Shown: positions 10,301 to 18,279 of the stretch, in pieces
Numbering within the stretch: the stretch's first letter is position 1
Layout of the letters: each line of letters begins with the position of its first letter
Source of the DNA: Mangrovibacterium sp041596335
GTDB taxonomy: Bacteria; Bacteroidota; Bacteroidia; Bacteroidales; Prolixibacteraceae
Reading direction: 5' to 3'
NCBI RefSeq assembly: GCF_041596335.1
Contig: NZ_JBFHIT010000004.1
Span: 124,001-188,000 of the forward strand
Length of the DNA stretch: 64,000 nt
Notes under the pieces: generated by a model
Told to the model about the DNA's origin: nothing
The model's input: the letters and a program-made list of their open reading frames with translations, nothing else
The model's database searches: none
Program-made: the position numbers and the translations under genes

Positions 10301-10376
10301 AGCAGGCGCAAATTATATTGAACTGCATACGACCGGAGAAAGTGCTCCGAATATTTTAATGATTCAAGTAGACTAA
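7320..10376 (+). CDS. GH2-family glycoside hydrolase with C-terminal accessory modules
   Basis: 1018 residues with a type I signal peptide (cleavage after A-L-Y-A). Order of domains: GH2 sugar-binding jelly roll (about 25-190, with S-I-P-H-D-W-A), Ig-like domain (about 195-300), TIM barrel (about 300-590) with acid/base Glu418 in S-V-G-N-E-T-D-G and likely nucleophile Glu478 in F-V-A-T-E-A-P-H, Ig-like domains, a chitobiase-C-terminal-like module (about 820-885, F-Y-T-V-D-G-T) and a CBM-like beta-sandwich (about 890-1018). GH2 members retain anomeric configuration and cleave beta-galactosides, beta-glucuronides or beta-mannosides; this one cannot be narrowed. The nucleophile context A-T-E-A-P-H-T-W is unusual. 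Its position between two sulfatases suggests it acts on desulfated oligosaccharides. Confidence 0.92.
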   Translation: MKRLTIILVFAANLLVGHALYAQRMSIDFNAGWRFSLQDLPTASKVDFDDTGWKNLSIPHDWAHEGGVSKDGAQSEQGGYFDGGIGWYRKSFDVPAEWLSKLVTIEFDGVYMNSEVWINGHYLGKRPYGYISFRYDLSDYLISGNNCIAVRVDNSKEPSARWYHPCGIYAPVRLVATGNHRIAPNGIAITSPIATSQKANLKIATELLSSSSKKKKLSLETTITNPSGKTLDVSRATLNWENDTVCQSVQELSLENPNLWSPETPYLYIITSRLWEGRNLLDVVETKYGIRQIEWKTDSGFWLNGEQTKLLGVCEHYEGGPVGGAWTKPLLRWKLALLKEMGVNAIRTAHNPAPPMFYELCDEMGFLVMDEIFDGWKRKAKMDYGAQAFDEWWEADLTEWIKRNRNYSSIIIYSVGNETDGEIAESLVAKCHQLDPTRLVTSGHSASEFMDVFGVNGGSEKQGFYSKERPDKPFVATEAPHTWQTRGYYRTKTWFRDGYPNKGQQPFELPDLTETEVFQYEWAAQDKWVNGKQHFNSSYDNATVRISARKNWELMRDLPWYSGHFRWTGFDYFGEAGYVHGGWPFRLFMGGALDVAGFEKDLFYFYQSQWTEKPMVHILPHWTHPTLKEGTEIPVWVYSNCDEVELFLNGESMGKDKPGTKWDEMQCEWMVPWEAGTIEAIGFKNGNEVVRMVHRTAGSPAGIQLTNDSVHFNILKDNTAIVTTAVTDAAGVVYPYGENTIYYHIDGNAKLISLENGDPVDTTPNVGVNYRKAFMGLTRTFLKLGEKAQNVGITAGAILGEKQFITSNKVFIDVKKLTLVGDPNTELVQIFYTVDGTDATTKSKLYSGPFTVELGTTVKAIVVQNGEIILTMTERFDKDLGLCWEEEKSARTANDRAAGMRAVDADFTGASVEGTNDEKYLDFKSGEGKIIWYQENDGSAGLFTLKLSYANMDPQSMRPMDLIINTKKVATLSFKPTGSWSSDWQQVTTVQSLKAGANYIELHTTGESAPNILMIQVD

Positions 10377-10384
10377 ATTTCGAT

Positions 10385-11812
10385 ATGAATACGGTAAAAA
10401 GATCGTTTCTCGCTCTATCAGCAATTTTAATTGGTGCTGCCGGAACTTCAGCACAGAAGGAGAAGCCCAACATCATTTTTATAATGGCCGACGATTTGGG
10501 GTATGGCGATTTAGGTTGTTACGGCCAAACAAATACCCGCACTCCAAATTTGGATCAGATGGCGGCCGAAGGAGTGATCTTCACCAATCACTATTCAGGT
10601 TCAACCGTTTGTATGCCATCCCGGGCAAGTTTGTTAACCGGCTACGATCAGGGACATGCTTCGGTGCGGGGGAATCCTGCTTGGACACAAAGTGGCGCTC
10701 CGGTTAACCTTAAAGCAAACGAACTAACGGTAGCCAATGAACTCAAAGGTGCTGGCTACAACACGGCTATAATCGGGAAATGGGGACTTTCGGAAGGAAA
10801 AGCCGAGGGGAACATGCCATCAAACCATGGCTTTGACTATTTCCTGGGATACAAAACTCACGGAGAAGCCCATCACTACTATTGGGATACACTTTATCGC
10901 AACAACGAGCCTTTTATTCTCGAAGGCAACAAATTTGAACTGAAGCAGGGGAAATATACCCACGACATATTTGTTAACGAGGCTCTTAGCTATGTTGAAC
11001 GGGAAAAGGATCACCCATTCTTCCTGTATTTGGCACTAACCATTCCGCATTTGGAATTAACCGTTCCCGAAGAGTCGAAAGAACCCTACCTGGATTTGGG
11101 ATGGCCTAAACGAAAAATGAATACTACCGGCCATTACAAAAACGACGAGGAAGGAAACACAACCTACGCGGGGATGATTTCGCGTATGGACAAAGATCTA
11201 GGACGGCTGTTTGCTAAGCTTAAAGAGCTTGGAATTGACGACAACACGATTGTGATTTTTACCAGTGATAATGGCCCGGAATACGAAAAACAAGATAAAT
11301 TTTTTAACAGCAACGGCGAATTACGGGGTGGCAAACGCGAATTATACGAGGGCGGCATACGCGTTCCGTTTATTGCCCGGTATCCCGGAAAAATTCCGGC
11401 CGGTTCTACCAGTACGCTCATTTCCGCGTTTTGGGATTTTCTGCCAACAGCCTGCGAATTGGCCGGTGTTGCGCCTTCAAATACGGACATCAATGGAATT
11501 TCAATGGTTCCGGAATTTATGGGAGATCATGCCAAGCAGCAAACGCACGAATACTTATACTGGGAGTTCAACGAAATGCATGGCCCCATTCAGGCTATCC
11601 GAAAAAATGACTGGAAGTTGGTGTGGAGGCTCGAAAGTGCCCCTGAGTTATATAACCTTTCGACAGATATAAGCGAATCTGTAAACCTTTCACAGCAAGA
11701 ACCTGAAAAGCTAAAGGAGATGCTTGAACTATTGAACAGCGCAAGAACTGATCATGATGAGTTCCCATTGCAAACAAGGGAGCTGGCGATTAAAAGGAGA
11801 AAGAATAACTAA
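10385..11812 (+). CDS. Sulfatase (S1-type), secreted
   Basis: 475 residues with a type I signal peptide ending G-T-S-A-Q. Core motifs: I-M-A-D-D-L-G-Y-G-D, T-V-C-M-P-S-R with Cys76 as formylglycine precursor, I-G-K-W-G-L-S near 125, and T-S-D-N-G-P-E near 295. It belongs with the G-K-W-G group seen at 4259 and 26940: the L-Y-W-E-F-x-E-M-x-G segment near 385 and the K-F-F-N-S-N-G-E-L-R-G insertion are shared. It starts 8 bases after the GH2 stop, so the two are almost certainly co-transcribed and translationally linked. The Cys-Met-Pro-Ser-Arg core still satisfies the C-x-P-x-R maturation rule. Substrate position unknown. Confidence 0.93.
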   Translation: MNTVKRSFLALSAILIGAAGTSAQKEKPNIIFIMADDLGYGDLGCYGQTNTRTPNLDQMAAEGVIFTNHYSGSTVCMPSRASLLTGYDQGHASVRGNPAWTQSGAPVNLKANELTVANELKGAGYNTAIIGKWGLSEGKAEGNMPSNHGFDYFLGYKTHGEAHHYYWDTLYRNNEPFILEGNKFELKQGKYTHDIFVNEALSYVEREKDHPFFLYLALTIPHLELTVPEESKEPYLDLGWPKRKMNTTGHYKNDEEGNTTYAGMISRMDKDLGRLFAKLKELGIDDNTIVIFTSDNGPEYEKQDKFFNSNGELRGGKRELYEGGIRVPFIARYPGKIPAGSTSTLISAFWDFLPTACELAGVAPSNTDINGISMVPEFMGDHAKQQTHEYLYWEFNEMHGPIQAIRKNDWKLVWRLESAPELYNLSTDISESVNLSQQEPEKLKEMLELLNSARTDHDEFPLQTRELAIKRRKNN

Positions 11813-11909
11813 ACCGACATGGTGGGCGAATAGTCAATTGCCTGGCTGTGATATAATATGGCTGAATTATAACGAGATTATAATCAATAACTTATAAAAA
11901 TAAAATCCA

Positions 11910-13280
11910 ATGAAAAAACTACTTGTACTTTGCCTAATAGGCCTGCTTTTCACAAGGACCAATGCGCAGCAAAAGAAAATATGGAACGAAACTGAAGAGG
12001 AAAAAACAGAACGGATGGCTTGGTGGACCGAAGCTCGTTTTGGTATGTTTATTCATTGGGGATTATATGCGCAACCGGCCCGCCACGAGTGGGTGAAGAA
12101 AAGGGAACGGATATCTGATCAGGATTATCAAAAATATTTCGAGATGTTCAATCCGGATCTTTTCAATCCAACAGAGTGGGCTAAAAAAGCAAAAGCTGCA
12201 GGGATGAAATATGCTGTGATCACCACCAAGCACCACGAAGGCTTCTGTATGTTCGATTCAAAGCAAACTGATTATGATATTATGAATACCCCGTATGGAA
12301 AGGATATTCTGAAAGAATGGGTTGATGCTTTCCGTGCCGAAGGGTTGGGTATTGGATTCTATTATTCAATCATCGATTGGCACCATCCTGAGTTTACCAT
12401 TGATAGCCGTCACCCGCAGAGCGCGAAATCGAAAGAAGAATATAACGAGCTGAACAAGGATCGTGATATGGGAATTTATCGGCAGTACATGAAAAATCAG
12501 GTTGAAGAATTGCTTACCAATTACGGGAAAGTAGATATTCTTTGGTTGGATTTCTCCTATCCGGGCGAGTTCGGAAAAGATAAAGACGACTGGGGATCGG
12601 TTGAGTTGCTGAAGATGGTTCGCAAACTTCAACCCGGAATTTTGGTAAACGACCGCCTGGACTTGAAAGACTACCAGGGGGGATGGGATTTTACAACTCC
12701 CGAGCAGTTCAAAGTGGATAAGTGGCCCGAAGAAAACGGCGTTCGTATTCCTTGGGAAACCTGCCAGACTTTTTCCGGTTCGTGGGGCTACCATCGCGAC
12801 GAAAACACCTGGAAGGATAATAAGCAACTGTTGACATTGCTGATTGAATCGGTGAGCAAAGGTGGAAATGTATTGCTGAATGTAGGCCCTACTGCACGTG
12901 GGATGTTTGATTACCGCGCTGACGAGCGTCTTGAAGGGATGGGAGAGTGGATGAAATTTAATAGTCGCGCCATTTATGGGTGTACACAAGCTCCGGACGT
13001 TCTTCAGACTCCGGCTAATTCGTTACTCACTTACAATCCGAAAACGAATCGTCTTTATGTTCATTTGTTAGACTATCCGTTACAGAATTTTGTGATGCCG
13101 GGTTTTGCTGATAAAGTGAAATATGCACAGTTTTTACATGATGGTTCAGAGATTAAAGTAGGTAAACGCCACGGCGCATGGGGCAAAGACGAATTAGATG
13201 CTAAAGCGTTGAATCTGATTTTGCCGGTTAATAAACCAAACGTTGAAATTCCGGTTATCGAGCTGTTTTTAAACGACTAA
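11910..13280 (+). CDS. GH29 alpha-L-fucosidase-like enzyme
   Basis: 456 residues with a signal peptide ending T-N-A-Q. Typical GH29 features: W-W-x-E-A-R-F-G-M-F-I-H-W-G near residue 35, A-V-I-T-T-K-H-H-E-G-F near 110, Y-Y-S-I-I-D-W-H near 150, and the nucleophile region I-L-W-L-D-F with Asp214. G-K-G-G-N-V-L-L-N-V-G-P near 315 is also diagnostic. GH29 enzymes release terminal alpha-L-fucose with retention; some members act on alpha-L-galactose, relevant for algal galactans. The spacing from the preceding sulfatase (97 bases) is longer than others in the cluster, so a separate start site is possible. Length is normal for the family without an extra C-terminal module. Confidence 0.94.
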   Translation: MKKLLVLCLIGLLFTRTNAQQKKIWNETEEEKTERMAWWTEARFGMFIHWGLYAQPARHEWVKKRERISDQDYQKYFEMFNPDLFNPTEWAKKAKAAGMKYAVITTKHHEGFCMFDSKQTDYDIMNTPYGKDILKEWVDAFRAEGLGIGFYYSIIDWHHPEFTIDSRHPQSAKSKEEYNELNKDRDMGIYRQYMKNQVEELLTNYGKVDILWLDFSYPGEFGKDKDDWGSVELLKMVRKLQPGILVNDRLDLKDYQGGWDFTTPEQFKVDKWPEENGVRIPWETCQTFSGSWGYHRDENTWKDNKQLLTLLIESVSKGGNVLLNVGPTARGMFDYRADERLEGMGEWMKFNSRAIYGCTQAPDVLQTPANSLLTYNPKTNRLYVHLLDYPLQNFVMPGFADKVKYAQFLHDGSEIKVGKRHGAWGKDELDAKALNLILPVNKPNVEIPVIELFLND

Positions 13281-13338
13281 TCGTAACGCGTTTCAACCTA
13301 ACTTTTTCGAATAGATACCAATATCAAACGAATAAAGA

Positions 13339-15501
13339 ATGAACCGAATTATTTCAATCATTTTTGCCACTGTATTCTTTTTAAGCGCCAATGCTCAAAC
13401 TACAATCTATACGAACGATATGGATTATGTACTGGGCGACGTAAAACAGGCTTTCATTCAAGATAAAATAACAACACAGGAGCAGGCCCAAAACCTAATA
13501 AAAGGCTTGAAGAATTTGGGCGTGAATGGCATACGGGTCCCAATTTTTGCAGAAGGAATGGATCCCAATAAACCCATGTTCGATTATTTCTATAGTCTGG
13601 CGGTGGCCGAAGGATTTCCAATTTTTGCCAATCCGGCTCAATCCAGTGGAGGACAGCGAATAGCGATTGGTATTTTGAATGGAGACCTCAGTTCAGTAAA
13701 GGATGATAGCGAGAAAACAGCTGTTCTAATCAACAGGATAAAGGACTTTGCAGCGGAATATTCTTGCAAATGGATCAATCCCTTCAATGAGGACGGAGCT
13801 CCGGGAGGAGCCTGGAGTGCAAGTCAAATGAATCTTATTTATTCCAGCTTGAAAGGTCAGGTAAATGGCGCTGAACTCATTGGACCCTGTGCGTGGGGAA
13901 TTCCGGCAAGTACTCGTGTATTGGAAGAAACAACTATTGCCGACGACATAACGATTGCAGGAACCCATAATTTGGGTTTTAATCACGAAAACTGGGATGA
14001 TTTTATAGCCGTTGCCAAAGCAAAAAACTTGCCTGTTTGGGATTCGGAAGTAAACCATAATGATGTTTACACCACCGGATCACGACTTGAGGTAGCTGTG
14101 GCAGCCGGAGTCGATGGGTTGGTAATGTACAATATTTGGAACACCATCGATCTGACAACCGGTGCAATCGGTAATTCAGGGAAAGAACACATGGCAATTT
14201 ATCTGAAGAACATGCCAGCTCTCACACCGGGATCTCAAATTGACGGTGGTGACTGGGTCGAAAAAACCAGTGTTGTGGCAAGTGCAGGAAGTAAAATAAA
14301 CTTTGCTCCAATGCCTGAAAGTGGTACCTGGAGTTGGAGCGGGCCGAATGATTTTACTGCAACAACGCGCGAAATTTCAATTGATAATATCGACGCAAAC
14401 AATACGGGCGAATATGTGGCATCGTACACCAGCCCGGAAGGCGACATAAATCACCTGGTGATGACATTGGCACTATCGTGCACAAATTCTCCTTCATTAA
14501 CATCGTATTACCGAATTGACAAGGAGAACTGGTTCACAGGGACAACATTAAATTTGGATGAGGGAAGTTATCTGGAGCTCGGACCCCAAACTTCGTCTAC
14601 CGGTTCATGGATCTGGAGTGGCCCGAACGGATACACATCCGGTTCACGCCAAATTACCATTTCTGATGTTAACAAGACTGATGAAGGTGTGTACACTGCT
14701 ACTTTTATCGATGAAAGTGGTTGCGGAAACAGCCTTGAATTTGATGTTTCCGTCAACGACACTGATGTTTCGTTTCCTGATCCTGACGCCCGATACTTTA
14801 TCGATTGTCCGGAATGGAACTTGAGATTGGGAGCCGATGGCACCAATGCCTTTACAACTTCAACTTCAGCGACCGATTATCAGGTGCAGTGGACAGTGAA
14901 GGAATCGACAAACGAAGGTTACTATTACATCGACTGCATCGGAAGTGTGGCAGATCCCCGAATCAGGACAGACCGTAGCGATTTTGCAGACATGACAGGA
15001 CGGAGCTCAACCGGAACCCAGGCTAAATGGAGTTTGACTAGAAATGACGATGATACCTTTTTCCTGTCAACAACCTTGGACAATACGTCGATGCCCCGCT
15101 TACAGGTTAATTCAGCGGGAGAAGTACGCATGGTGTCAACAGGGCTTGTCGACAATACCGTAAAGTTTACGTTTACTGATATTGAAAAAGGTCGGGTCGG
15201 TAATGAATCTACCGTTACTGCCATTAACGAAACACCGGTGGCAGTGTCAGAATTAATCTTTCCAGGTTTGCTGGAAAATTCAGGAGCCCAATTTCTTCCA
15301 TTGAACTATGTTGCCAATGTCATTAGCTATCAGTTAGATATATACACGATTCAGGGGCAGCACATCTTTACATCCAACAATATGGAAATTGGCTGGAGTC
15401 CCTGCCAACAACGAGGCCTGTTTCTTTATCGGGTGAGCTACAGCAAGTCTGATGGCAAACTAATCAGAACAAGCGGTAAGGTTTACTGCAACGGGTTCTA
15501 G
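13339..15501 (+). CDS. Multidomain secreted protein: unassigned clan-A-like glycosidase domain, two Ig-like domains, beta-trefoil-like module
   Basis: 720 residues with a signal peptide ending S-A-N-A-Q. Residues about 20-310 alternate short strands and helices as in a TIM barrel. Two acidic residues sit where clan GH-A enzymes carry their catalytic pair: Glu151 in N-P-F-N-E-D-G and Glu237 in V-W-D-S-E-V-N-H. I recognise no established family with certainty. Two Ig-like repeats follow (about 312-391 and 395-473), each with a W-S-W-S-G-P-N or W-I-W-S-G-P-N strand and a D/T-x-G-x-Y core. A beta-trefoil-like region (about 478-625, Y-F-I-D-C-P-E-W-N-L-R-L) resembles modules found on marine polysaccharidases. 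The end carries a weak sorting-domain-like segment. Probably an extracellular endo-acting enzyme of this PUL; this is inference. It lies between two GH29 genes. Confidence 0.75.
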   Translation: MNRIISIIFATVFFLSANAQTTIYTNDMDYVLGDVKQAFIQDKITTQEQAQNLIKGLKNLGVNGIRVPIFAEGMDPNKPMFDYFYSLAVAEGFPIFANPAQSSGGQRIAIGILNGDLSSVKDDSEKTAVLINRIKDFAAEYSCKWINPFNEDGAPGGAWSASQMNLIYSSLKGQVNGAELIGPCAWGIPASTRVLEETTIADDITIAGTHNLGFNHENWDDFIAVAKAKNLPVWDSEVNHNDVYTTGSRLEVAVAAGVDGLVMYNIWNTIDLTTGAIGNSGKEHMAIYLKNMPALTPGSQIDGGDWVEKTSVVASAGSKINFAPMPESGTWSWSGPNDFTATTREISIDNIDANNTGEYVASYTSPEGDINHLVMTLALSCTNSPSLTSYYRIDKENWFTGTTLNLDEGSYLELGPQTSSTGSWIWSGPNGYTSGSRQITISDVNKTDEGVYTATFIDESGCGNSLEFDVSVNDTDVSFPDPDARYFIDCPEWNLRLGADGTNAFTTSTSATDYQVQWTVKESTNEGYYYIDCIGSVADPRIRTDRSDFADMTGRSSTGTQAKWSLTRNDDDTFFLSTTLDNTSMPRLQVNSAGEVRMVSTGLVDNTVKFTFTDIEKGRVGNESTVTAINETPVAVSELIFPGLLENSGAQFLPLNYVANVISYQLDIYTIQGQHIFTSNNMEIGWSPCQQRGLFLYRVSYSKSDGKLIRTSGKVYCNGF

Positions 15502-15600
15502 AATTTAAGTCAACCGATGATGAGTGTTTTCAGATTCTATGAATCATGTTGAAAGCGAATACAAATGAATTAAACCAAATAGAAGAAAAATCAATAAGAC

Positions 15601-16719
15601 ATGGATAGAAGAAACTTTTTACAATTAGTAGCCGCTGCCGGAGCAGGAACTTTGCTGCTTCCGGGGTGTATGGGAAAATCGCAAGCTTATATTCCAGCTT
15701 TTTTAAACAATGATAAAGACCTCTACCTTCAGGACCCGCGCAAGGCCGCAATAGAATGGTTCAGAAACGCCCGTTACGGGATGTTTATTCATTACGGTTT
15801 ATACTCGATCCCCGGACGTGGAGAGTGGGTGCAATTGTCAGATAAAATGCACGTGGCCGACTATGCAAAGTTAGCCGATCAGTTTACCGCCGAAAAATTC
15901 GATGCTGATTTCATTACCGATTTGGCTTTGGAGGCCGAAATGAAATATATCAATATTACCACTCGTCACCACGATAGTTTCTGCTTGTGGGATACAAAAT
16001 TTACCGATTTTAAAAGTACAAATTCACCAGCTAAACGCGACCTGATTGCAGAGCTTTACGAGCAATGTAACAAGAAAGGATTGGGCTTGTACCTGTATTA
16101 TTCTCACGGCCGCGACTGGCGCCATCCACATGCGCCCAACAATGGAGATTGGGGTGGTAATGCCCGGCCGCAATACGACACACAGGAGCCTTACTATAAA
16201 TATGGCGATGAGAACAAGCTGGAGGTCTATCTCGAGTATATGTACAATCAGGTCGACGAATTGCTAACGATGTTTCCCGGTGTTGGTGCTATTTGGCTGG
16301 ATGGTATTGGTGTGCCGCTGTCAGGCGACCGGTCGTTGTTTAAGTGTCAGGAGTTGTACGATATGATTCATGCCAAGCAGCCACACATGTTAGTGTCGTA
16401 CAAGCAGGGATTGTTGGGAACAGAGGACTTTTTGGCACCGGAACGTAAATATGAGTCGGATGGTCGACCGGAGAAGCCCCTTGAGTTGTGCGATCATTTA
16501 CAACGTAATAAATGGGGATATGCTTCGGAGCAAGATGGAAAACACAAAACCAAAGAGGAGGTGATTGCCATGTTGAAAAAAGCGGATAGTTATCCGGCGA
16601 ATCTTTTGTTGAACACCGGGTCGCTTCCTTCGGGCGAAATGCACCCCGAAGATGTAAAAGTGCTCCGCGAAGTTGGTCAGGAAATTAGGAATAAAGGCTG
16701 GGAAGGAGTATTATCGTGA
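15601..16719 (+). CDS. GH29-family protein with Tat-type lipoprotein signal
   Basis: 372 residues. The N-terminus M-D-R-R-N-F-L-Q followed by a small-residue hydrophobic stretch and L-P-G-C (Cys23) reads as a twin-arginine signal combined with a lipobox. This differs from the other enzymes in the cluster and suggests export in a folded state. The GH29 core is clear: A-R-Y-G-M-F-I-H-Y-G near 58, I-N-I-T-T-R-H-H-D-S-F near 118, and A-I-W-L-D-G with candidate nucleophile Asp234. It is shorter than the GH29 at 11910 and only distantly related to it, so a different linkage or sugar (fucose versus L-galactose) is plausible. Its stop overlaps the next gene's GTG start by 4 bases, which implies translational coupling with the esterase. 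Confidence 0.92.
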   Translation: MDRRNFLQLVAAAGAGTLLLPGCMGKSQAYIPAFLNNDKDLYLQDPRKAAIEWFRNARYGMFIHYGLYSIPGRGEWVQLSDKMHVADYAKLADQFTAEKFDADFITDLALEAEMKYINITTRHHDSFCLWDTKFTDFKSTNSPAKRDLIAELYEQCNKKGLGLYLYYSHGRDWRHPHAPNNGDWGGNARPQYDTQEPYYKYGDENKLEVYLEYMYNQVDELLTMFPGVGAIWLDGIGVPLSGDRSLFKCQELYDMIHAKQPHMLVSYKQGLLGTEDFLAPERKYESDGRPEKPLELCDHLQRNKWGYASEQDGKHKTKEEVIAMLKKADSYPANLLLNTGSLPSGEMHPEDVKVLREVGQEIRNKGWEGVLS

Positions 16720-18197
16720 AAAGGAGAGGGCTGCTTTTAGCCGTATTTTTATTGCTGGTAGCGCAAGTGTTTGCCGGCAACCTTCGTCTGGGGTCGCCGT
16801 TTACCGAGCACATGGTATTGCAACGCGACCAGCCAATTCAGGTGTGGGGCGAGGCTGTCCCCGGTTCTTCAGTATCCGTAAAGCTGGGAAACTACATCGC
16901 GACTGCACCAACCAATTCCGTTGGCGAATGGAAGGCAACACTTCCCAAACAAAAAGCGGGTGGCCCTTTCAGCTTTTCGGTGATTTCGGGCGATGAGTCG
17001 CTGGCATTTACCGATGTAATGATTGGTGACGTATGGATCTGTTCGGGGCAGTCGAATATGCAAATGGGCTTTAAGGGGATTCCCGAAGTTGCCGAACTGG
17101 AAGCTAAAGCAAAGAATATTCGCACGTTTAAATTTAAGCGAACAGTTGCTTTCGAAGAGCAAAAATACATTGATGGCCAATGGGTTGATGAAGTTCCGGA
17201 GAGTGCAGTCGCTTTTTCGTTTGCTTACTTTCTGGAAGCTGAAGCCGATGTTCCGGTTGGCATTATTCTAACCTGTTGGGGAAGTTCTTCTATCGAAGGC
17301 TGGATGCCGCGTGATATGACTGAAAAGCTGCCTCATTTCAAAAAAATAATGGCCGAATTTGATGCCGACGAGGTGAAAAAGGCTAAAATCGACAGCATCC
17401 TGGCGGTGGAGCAACGGTCGACTCCCGGCGATATCTTATTGCGCACGCAGCCCAACATCATCTACAATGCCATGATGAAACCTTTTGCACCCTATGCCTG
17501 CCGGGGGATCGTCTGGTACCAGGGCGAAGCCAATGCCAAAAATATTGATGATATGTTGCAGTATGGCGAAACGTTGCCTTTGTGGATCGAGCGTATGCGA
17601 AACGAGTGGAATCAACCTGATTTGCATTTTCTGGGCGTGATGTTGCCGGGCTATGGCAACCAGTTGCAACCTCTCGAATTAACCGACAGCTTAATGGAAA
17701 GTCCGGAAGCTCTTTCGTGGGCGTGGATGCGCGAATCGCAATGTAAAGCGTTGGAACTGCCTAATACGGCAATTGCTACAACGATCGACCTGGGAGATAA
17801 AACCAACATTCACCCTAAGGATAAATTACCTGTTGGGCAGCGTCTGGCCTTGCTGGCGGGTAAATCTACACTGGGATACAAAGGCTTGTCCGATGGTCCG
17901 CTGCTGAAAAAAGTGTCGATTAAGCGGAACTCAATCGTCATTGCCTATGAAAATGCCAAAGGCTTAAAAACCACGGATGGTGACTTGCCAAAAGCATTTT
18001 GGATGGCCGGTGTGTCCGGAAAATGGGTGCGTGCCACAGCTACAATAAAGGGTGAAAAAGTGGTTTTGACTTCAAGTGAGCTGACAGCTCCAACGTATGT
18101 GAGATATGCTTTCTCGGCAATGCCCAATGTTAATCTGGTCAATGCCGCCGGTTTGCCGGCTCGTCCGTTTCGGACCGATAAATTTAAGGCCGAATAG
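16716..18197 (+). CDS. Sialate-O-acetylesterase-like carbohydrate esterase (SGNH fold)
   Basis: 493 residues starting at a GTG that overlaps the GH29 stop (GTGA), with GGAAGGAG about 8 bases upstream as ribosome binding site. A signal peptide ends at A-Q-V-F-A-G. The family marks are the I-C-S-G-Q-S-N-M block with nucleophile Ser113, W-Y-Q-G-E-A-N near residue 270, and N-I-H-P near 365 for the catalytic His. The sialate O-acetylesterase (DUF303) family removes O-acetyl groups. In polysaccharide loci without sialic-acid genes, as here, such proteins more probably deacetylate other sugars in the glycan. It opens access for the glycosidases around it. The translational coupling to the Tat-type GH29 suggests they act on the same structure. 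Confidence 0.9.
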   Translation: MKRRGLLLAVFLLLVAQVFAGNLRLGSPFTEHMVLQRDQPIQVWGEAVPGSSVSVKLGNYIATAPTNSVGEWKATLPKQKAGGPFSFSVISGDESLAFTDVMIGDVWICSGQSNMQMGFKGIPEVAELEAKAKNIRTFKFKRTVAFEEQKYIDGQWVDEVPESAVAFSFAYFLEAEADVPVGIILTCWGSSSIEGWMPRDMTEKLPHFKKIMAEFDADEVKKAKIDSILAVEQRSTPGDILLRTQPNIIYNAMMKPFAPYACRGIVWYQGEANAKNIDDMLQYGETLPLWIERMRNEWNQPDLHFLGVMLPGYGNQLQPLELTDSLMESPEALSWAWMRESQCKALELPNTAIATTIDLGDKTNIHPKDKLPVGQRLALLAGKSTLGYKGLSDGPLLKKVSIKRNSIVIAYENAKGLKTTDGDLPKAFWMAGVSGKWVRATATIKGEKVVLTSSELTAPTYVRYAFSAMPNVNLVNAAGLPARPFRTDKFKAE

Positions 18198-18279
18198 AAC
18201 AACTAATTTATTCGAATCCGAATGTACACGGTAAGTGTCGGAATTGAATTCAGGGAAGAATGAAAAAACAAGAACCGAG

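Noticed and set aside
12366..12989. 207-codon minus-strand open frame opposite GH29
   Set aside because: Antisense to a strongly conserved GH29 gene, no family marks.
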